The position numbers and the translations under genes were made by a program. Positions 60,025-64,000 of a stretch of 64,000 nucleotides of DNA are shown in pieces. The notes under the pieces were generated by a model, which saw only the letters and a list, made by a program, of their open reading frames with translations, was not told the DNA's origin and ran no database searches. Positions within the stretch are counted from its first letter, which is position 1; every line of letters starts with the position of its first letter. The stretch comes from Haloarcula japonica DSM 6131 (GTDB lineage Archaea > Halobacteriota > Halobacteria > Halobacteriales > Haloarculaceae): NCBI RefSeq assembly GCF_000336635.1, contig NZ_AOLY01000006.1, positions 1 through 64,000 on the forward strand, given 5' to 3'.

Positions 60025-61785
60025 CTACACGGGGAACTGTGTCGCCGTTCCGGCGACGATGACCCACGTCACGAGGACGGCGTTGATCGTCGCGCCGACC
60101 CAGATCCGACCCGTCTTTCTGAAGAAGTAGGTACTAACGAAGGCCACGATACTGAGCAGGGCGACGAACTGCAGCGCCAGAATGGTCAACAGTGGGTGGC
60201 CAAGCGGCAGGGGCTGGCCGGTCAGCAGCGGGATATACTGAATCGCCAGCAGGACGACGAACCCACCGACGACGATGAGCCAGTTCGTCGCCATCGCACG
60301 GCGAAGCGACCGGGATTCGCCCGCAGGGCGGAGCTGGCCGTGCAGGAGCGCGCCGAGAACGACGAAGAAGGCAAACAGCGGCAGGAGATACGAGAAGCTG
60401 ATCCGGAACTGCGCCGGAGACAGGAGTTTGATGGCGAACACCCAGATGCGGAAGTCCGTCTGGAACAGGAACGCCACGGCGGCTTCCAGCAGGTACAACA
60501 CGGCGACGGTAGCGACGCCGGCCAGTACCGAGACACCGACCGTTCGCGCACCGTCGCCCGTATCGAGGCCGTAGTTCGCCAGCGACACCGACGGGTCGTC
60601 CGCGTTGCTCGTGTAATGCCACACCGCGAACAACACCGCCGTGATGACCGTGTTCCCCAGCGCCCAGACGATTACGCCGTTGTTGATCTGCTGTGGGAAC
60701 AGCCAGCTGAGCCCGATGATCGACGGTGCGATGTCCTGTAACGGGAAGTACGTCACAATCGGGATGGCCGCTGCGAGGAGTGACGCCGCGTACCGCTTGC
60801 CACCGGTCATCCCCTTCCCGTCAGGATACTCCCGCCGGAGCCTGTCAGTCGATGCCCGTTCGGTGAGTAACCCACCGACCGGGAACAGCGACAACACACC
60901 GCCGATGAGGGCGATAAAGGTCCCCAGCGATTTCCAGTACCAGACCTGATTGCTGGGATCCATCTCGTCTTCGCCGTCGAGCGTGAGTTGGAGCCATTCG
61001 ATGGACGCGCCGATGGCTGTGGTCGAGAAGTGGTCGCCAGGATGGGTCGTTGCCGGGGTGTACAGCCGGCGTGCGGTTCCGTCCTCGACGCTGCCGTAAG
61101 TACGCCCCTCCTCGACGGCGCTGTCCGTCCCGAACACCGTCTGGAGTTTTTCGCTCTGCTCAACGTCGGAAGCACTCGCAGTCCCCCACATCAGCGGGGA
61201 GAACTCGTCGTATTCGCTGAACACGACGGCGAAGTTCCGCGGGAACGAGTCAGTGCCTTTGGGGGCGCGGTTCGACCCCGTCGAGGAGCCTTCGATGACC
61301 ATCGATTCGTACCCGTCCGGGTGGGCCGCGGCCGCCGTGACGACGGTCCAGCCACCCATCGAGTGCCCTTCGAGACCGATGTTTTCGTTGTCGACGTAGT
61401 CCAGCGACCGGAGGTATTCGAGGCTGTCGGGGCCGCCGTACCCGTTCTTGAACGCCGGCGGGTCCGAGTAGCCGTGGCCGGTCTGGTCGATAGCCAGCAC
61501 GACAAAACCACGCCGTGCGTACTCAATCGCGAACGGCGACTGCGTTTCTTTCGAGTTGATGTACCCGTGGACGGCCAACACCCCCGGTTGCGGGGAAGCG
61601 CTGCTCGCCTCCTCGGGGATGTACAGCGTCCCGCTCATCATCGTTCCGTTGGTCCCGGAGAACGTCACGTCGCGAACCTCTACGGAACCACTGTCTGTCT
61701 GTACCGTCCATGCGAGCCCGCTCCCGCTGAATATCAGGAGCAGCGACACTGCAGCTACGACCCAAAGTCGTCTATCATCGTTCAT
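60025..61785 (-). CDS. Membrane-anchored alpha/beta hydrolase
   Basis: A 586-residue fusion. After an N-terminal membrane helix (about 8-28), residues 40-270 form an alpha/beta hydrolase: VHGYINSKETQSPFAIEYA, GHGYSDPP, nucleophile S142 in GLEGHSMGGW, and a candidate histidine in TTHPGDHFS. Residues 285-586 hold about nine further membrane helices. The hydrolase part probably faces outside. Substrate unknown; the large membrane part could be a transport or anchoring domain. Confidence 0.88.
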   Translation of the reverse strand: MNDDRRLWVVAAVSLLLIFSGSGLAWTVQTDSGSVEVRDVTFSGTNGTMMSGTLYIPEEASSASPQPGVLAVHGYINSKETQSPFAIEYARRGFVVLAIDQTGHGYSDPPAFKNGYGGPDSLEYLRSLDYVDNENIGLEGHSMGGWTVVTAAAAHPDGYESMVIEGSSTGSNRAPKGTDSFPRNFAVVFSEYDEFSPLMWGTASASDVEQSEKLQTVFGTDSAVEEGRTYGSVEDGTARRLYTPATTHPGDHFSTTAIGASIEWLQLTLDGEDEMDPSNQVWYWKSLGTFIALIGGVLSLFPVGGLLTERASTDRLRREYPDGKGMTGGKRYAASLLAAAIPIVTYFPLQDIAPSIIGLSWLFPQQINNGVIVWALGNTVITAVLFAVWHYTSNADDPSVSLANYGLDTGDGARTVGVSVLAGVATVAVLYLLEAAVAFLFQTDFRIWVFAIKLLSPAQFRISFSYLLPLFAFFVVLGALLHGQLRPAGESRSLRRAMATNWLIVVGGFVVLLAIQYIPLLTGQPLPLGHPLLTILALQFVALLSIVAFVSTYFFRKTGRIWVGATINAVLVTWVIVAGTATQFPV

Positions 61786-61999
61786 TATAATTCCACGAGC
61801 ACAGGTGAAACACTCAGGGAATTAAAGTTACTATAAACTCCAAGCCGACGGTAAAGAATTGAGAGAAAATCCTGACAAGGGCATTCTAACCCTCGTTATA
61901 GGGGCAATATTCTGTCTCGCGTATCGTGCTTCGGCCAATCCACCAATTCGTTACCAACTAGTCTGGGGCATCAATAAACCGCGTTCTAGGCGTTTACGG

Positions 62000-62025
62000 G
62001 CAGAGAGAGCAACTCTCGTCTCTGC
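62000..62025 (-). terminator. Stem-loop after the 62046-62417 gene
   Basis: GCAGAGA (62000-62006) and TCTCTGC (62019-62025) pair, with GAG and CTC extending the stem inside across a 3-nt bulge. It starts 20 nt after the stop of the minus-strand gene ending at 62046. No strong T-run follows, so terminator is a tentative label. The rest of the 260-nt gap (61786-62045) shows no gene. Confidence 0.4.
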
Positions 62026-62045
62026 TGCTCGTCTCACCGACGAGG

Positions 62046-62417
62046 TTACGCGCCGCCGAGTTCGTTGGTCCAGAGGTGTTCGATATCGGCTTCGAGATCG
62101 GCCGTATCGAGCGCCTCGACACCGGAGAGGTACTCGCGGGCGTCAGTGAGGTGCTGCTGGACTGCGGCCACGTCATCGACCGACTTTGCGGCACAGAGCG
62201 ATACCCGCGCGCGGTTGATTTCCAGTCGCTCCGCGAGCGCCTCCGTCACCGGGATGTCGTGTTCGTCGCTGAGCTCTGCCATGCGGTCTAGCACGCTCGT
62301 CGGGACTTCCAGCTGAGCCGCAAGCTCCCGCGACGGCAGGTCGACCGTCACGTCGGTCGTCTCACACTCACTCTCCCCCCATGGCGCGATAACGTACTCC
62401 TGTCCCTCTGTGGACAT
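62046..62417 (-). CDS. Unknown acidic soluble protein
   Basis: A 123-residue protein opening STEGQEYVIAPWGESECETT, then a helical region with LPSRELAAQLEVPTSVLD and ITEALAERLEINR-like sequence (here VTEALAERLEINR). It resembles no family I know. It is monocistronic, between the hydrolase and the dioxygenase genes. Confidence 0.7.
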   Translation of the reverse strand: MSTEGQEYVIAPWGESECETTDVTVDLPSRELAAQLEVPTSVLDRMAELSDEHDIPVTEALAERLEINRARVSLCAAKSVDDVAAVQQHLTDAREYLSGVEALDTADLEADIEHLWTNELGGA

Positions 62418-62499
62418 ATGACACAGGACACTCCGGGTACTGATATTTACTCACAGGCTACCAGGAAGAATAAAGCGGATACCGGTCGGTTCGGCGGCG

Positions 62500-63489
62500 T
62501 TAGTCGTCAGCTTCGGCCGTCTCTGGTCGGGGAATCGTCACGTCCGTGAGCCCCGCCTCGATTTCCTCCCGCCGGCCCTCGAACTTGCCGGGCAGCACCA
62601 GCCGGCCACCGAGGTCATCGAGCGGTTCGTCGCTGTCGTAGCCGGGGCCGCTCGTGGCGAGTTCGAACAGCACACCGCCGAACTCCCGGAAGTAGACCGA
62701 GCGGAACCAGTGGCGGTCGATCTGTGACGTGGGGCGCAGCCCCGCACCGCGAACGGCCTCACGCATCGACTGCTGGTCCTCGTCGGTCGGCGTCTGGAAG
62801 GCGACGTGATGGACCGTACCGTGGCCTTGCCGGCCGCCTTCGATAGTCGGCAATACGTCGACGTACTTCCCGACGGACCCCGTCGCGGCGAAGCGGGTCC
62901 GCTCGTCGCCGGGCGTGTCACCCTGTGCCTGCTCGGTCCCGACTTCCTCTAGGCCCATCGTCTGGAGCAGTTCCTCCGTCGGTTCGGGGTCAGCCAGCCA
63001 CAGCGTCACGGAGTGGAAGCCGCGGATCGCGGCGTCTTCGGGGACGAACTCTGTCCATGGCTCAGTCGGGTCGTCGTCAGGAACCTCGACTTCGACCAGT
63101 TCGACCGGCAGTCCGTCCGGGTCACGGAACGGAAGAACCGTCTCACCGAACCGTTCAACGCGGTCGTCGTAGTCGACGCCGTACTCATCGAAGCGGTCTT
63201 CCCAGTAGTCGAGGCTTCCTTCGGGAACGCGGAACGCGGTGCGTGAGACCTGTCCGGAGCCGACCTTCCCCTGTGCGTGGTCCTCCCACGGGAAGAACGT
63301 CATGCTCGTCCCCGGGTTCCCTTCGGCGTCGGCGAAGAAGAAGTGGTACGTACTGGGGTCGTCCTGATTGATCGAGCGCTTGACGAGCCTGAGCCCGAGC
63401 GTCTCGACCCAGAAGTCCATGTTCTGCTGTGGGTCGCTCGCGATACACGTGACGTGGTGGATACCCGGTGTCGGGGTGATTTCGGTCAT
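62500..63489 (-). CDS. Ring-cleaving dioxygenase (VOC family, MhqO-like)
   Basis: A 329-residue protein with two vicinal-oxygen-chelate modules. Metal ligands are visible as GIHHVTCIASD (module 1), GTVHHVAFQT (module 2) and a C-terminal glutamate in GGVLFELATSGPG. Related proteins (MhqA/MhqO) cleave hydroquinone- or catechol-type rings. Substrate here unknown. Divergent from the coaD-like gene. Confidence 0.9.
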   Translation of the reverse strand: MTEITPTPGIHHVTCIASDPQQNMDFWVETLGLRLVKRSINQDDPSTYHFFFADAEGNPGTSMTFFPWEDHAQGKVGSGQVSRTAFRVPEGSLDYWEDRFDEYGVDYDDRVERFGETVLPFRDPDGLPVELVEVEVPDDDPTEPWTEFVPEDAAIRGFHSVTLWLADPEPTEELLQTMGLEEVGTEQAQGDTPGDERTRFAATGSVGKYVDVLPTIEGGRQGHGTVHHVAFQTPTDEDQQSMREAVRGAGLRPTSQIDRHWFRSVYFREFGGVLFELATSGPGYDSDEPLDDLGGRLVLPGKFEGRREEIEAGLTDVTIPRPETAEADD

Positions 63490-63595
63490 TGGTATCGATA
63501 CGTACCGAAACTACTTGAATGACTGCTGACGCGAGTGTTACCGGGTTACTGTCGACAGAAACAGCTGGGACTGATGAGTCGTGTGATGGACAGCA

Positions 63596-63607
63596 GTTAT
63601 ATATAAC
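63596..63607 (+). promoter_or_regulatory. Palindromic TATA box GTTATATATAAC
   Basis: A perfect 12-bp palindrome containing the TATA box, centred 25 nt upstream of the ATG at 63627, so the mRNA is predicted leaderless. The symmetry would also let it serve the divergent dioxygenase gene, though that start is 107 nt away. Confidence 0.6.
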
Positions 63608-63626
63608 GCTGGTGGGACATTCGCGT

Positions 63627-64000
63627 ATGGCAGACGCGGATCGGACGGCGATTCTGGGCGGAACCTTCACACCGATTCACAACGGCCACCGGGCGCTCCT
63701 CCACAAAGCGTTTCAGACCGCAAGCCACGACGGGAGCGGCGACGGTCACGTCATCGTCGGTCTGACCAGTCCCGAACTGGCCACAGAGACGCGGAGCGAC
63801 CCGATGCATGTCGAGCAGTTGGGTGCGTACGATGACCGTCGAAGCGCGCTCGCTTCCGAGTTGGACCAGTTGGGTGAGCCATACACCGCCACGTATGAGA
63901 TTGTTCGGTTAGACGATACACAGGGACCGGCCGCGACACGAGCGGACGTGGATGCCCTCGTCGCGTCCCCGGAAGCAAAGGCGCAGCGCCGCGCTTACGA
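63627..64000 (+). CDS. coaD: Phosphopantetheine adenylyltransferase, 5' part
   Basis: The first 124 codons of the archaeal cytidylyltransferase-like PPAT of coenzyme A synthesis; the window ends inside it. The nucleotide-binding motif GGTFTPIHNGH lies at 11-21 (HxGH as HNGH), followed by VIVGLTSPELAT. It transfers AMP from ATP to 4'-phosphopantetheine. Confidence 0.9.
   Translation, partial: MADADRTAILGGTFTPIHNGHRALLHKAFQTASHDGSGDGHVIVGLTSPELATETRSDPMHVEQLGAYDDRRSALASELDQLGEPYTATYEIVRLDDTQGPAATRADVDALVASPEAKAQRRAY

Noticed and set aside
1-64000. CRISPR array, rRNA or tRNA genes, intact insertion sequence, prophage
   Set aside because: No regularly spaced repeats, conserved RNA stretches, transposase or phage structural genes were seen on either strand.

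Overview
This window is from a haloarchaeon. The evidence is the GC-rich sequence, very acidic proteins, frequent leaderless starts 25-30 nt after a TATA box, few Shine-Dalgarno sites, and many small families I know only from Halobacteria (HVO_0476, HVO_0416, Hvo_1808, DUF7521, CheF, RdfA). Gene content and order fit Haloarcula best; that genus call rests on memory of gene content, not on a search. The gene density and housekeeping content look chromosomal. I found no rRNA, tRNA, CRISPR array, intact insertion sequence or prophage.

Region 1 (1-12 kb) is a motility and taxis block. It starts with the 5' end of an archaellin gene, then a two-gene module of a winged-helix regulator and a small DUF7521 membrane protein. 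A KaiC-like ATPase and CheW follow on the minus strand, then cheB-cheA-cheR, a HEAT-repeat protein and cheF on the plus strand. A receiver-GAF-PAS protein without a kinase domain comes next. Ribosomal protein S6e and a DUF7112 protein separate this from a second cheF. CheY, CheC, CheD and the archaellum motor genes are not in the window.

Region 2 (12-18 kb) holds small housekeeping genes: a dUTPase/dCTP-deaminase-like protein, a DHH phosphoesterase, three UspA proteins, a GNAT acetyltransferase and several haloarchaeal proteins of unknown function. Region 3 (18-24.6 kb) is a complete peptide-type ABC importer with both ATPases fused in one chain, a Tat lipoprotein binding protein and two permeases.

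Region 4 (24.6-39 kb) holds dihydroorotase, a lipoate-ligase family protein, an M23-like protein, a nicotinamidase-like hydrolase and nicotinate phosphoribosyltransferase (NAD salvage) flanking a tandem pair of Hvo_1808-type surface lipoproteins. A DUF3592 protein, a ZIP transporter, a site-2 protease with CBS domains, a metallo-beta-lactamase-fold hydrolase, a NUDIX-eIF2B fusion and an aminotransferase follow. Region 5 (40-46 kb) has the shape factor RdfA next to an archaea-specific SMC-like protein with a zinc hook, a paired CrcB fluoride channel, a HerA-like ATPase and a pilin-like Ig-domain protein.

Region 6 (46-64 kb) contains protein-repair methyltransferase and a degenerate paralogue, a zinc-finger protein, an M29-type aminopeptidase, archaeal type II GAPDH, a metallophosphoesterase, RNA ligase with its divergent partner protein, and a UvrD-type helicase. 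A second copy of the regulator/DUF7521 module, a PadR-like regulator, a PEBP lipoprotein, a quinol-type nitric oxide reductase, a membrane-anchored alpha/beta hydrolase, a ring-cleaving dioxygenase and the start of phosphopantetheine adenylyltransferase follow.

The most notable unexplained signals are regulatory. Perfect palindromes sharing the core CTGTACAG lie at the predicted transcription starts of a DUF7521 gene and of the second cheF. An 11-bp inverted repeat overlaps the promoter of the first winged-helix gene. The nitric oxide reductase TATA box sits inside the arms of an inverted repeat. An AT-rich inverted repeat lies just upstream of the GAPDH promoter.
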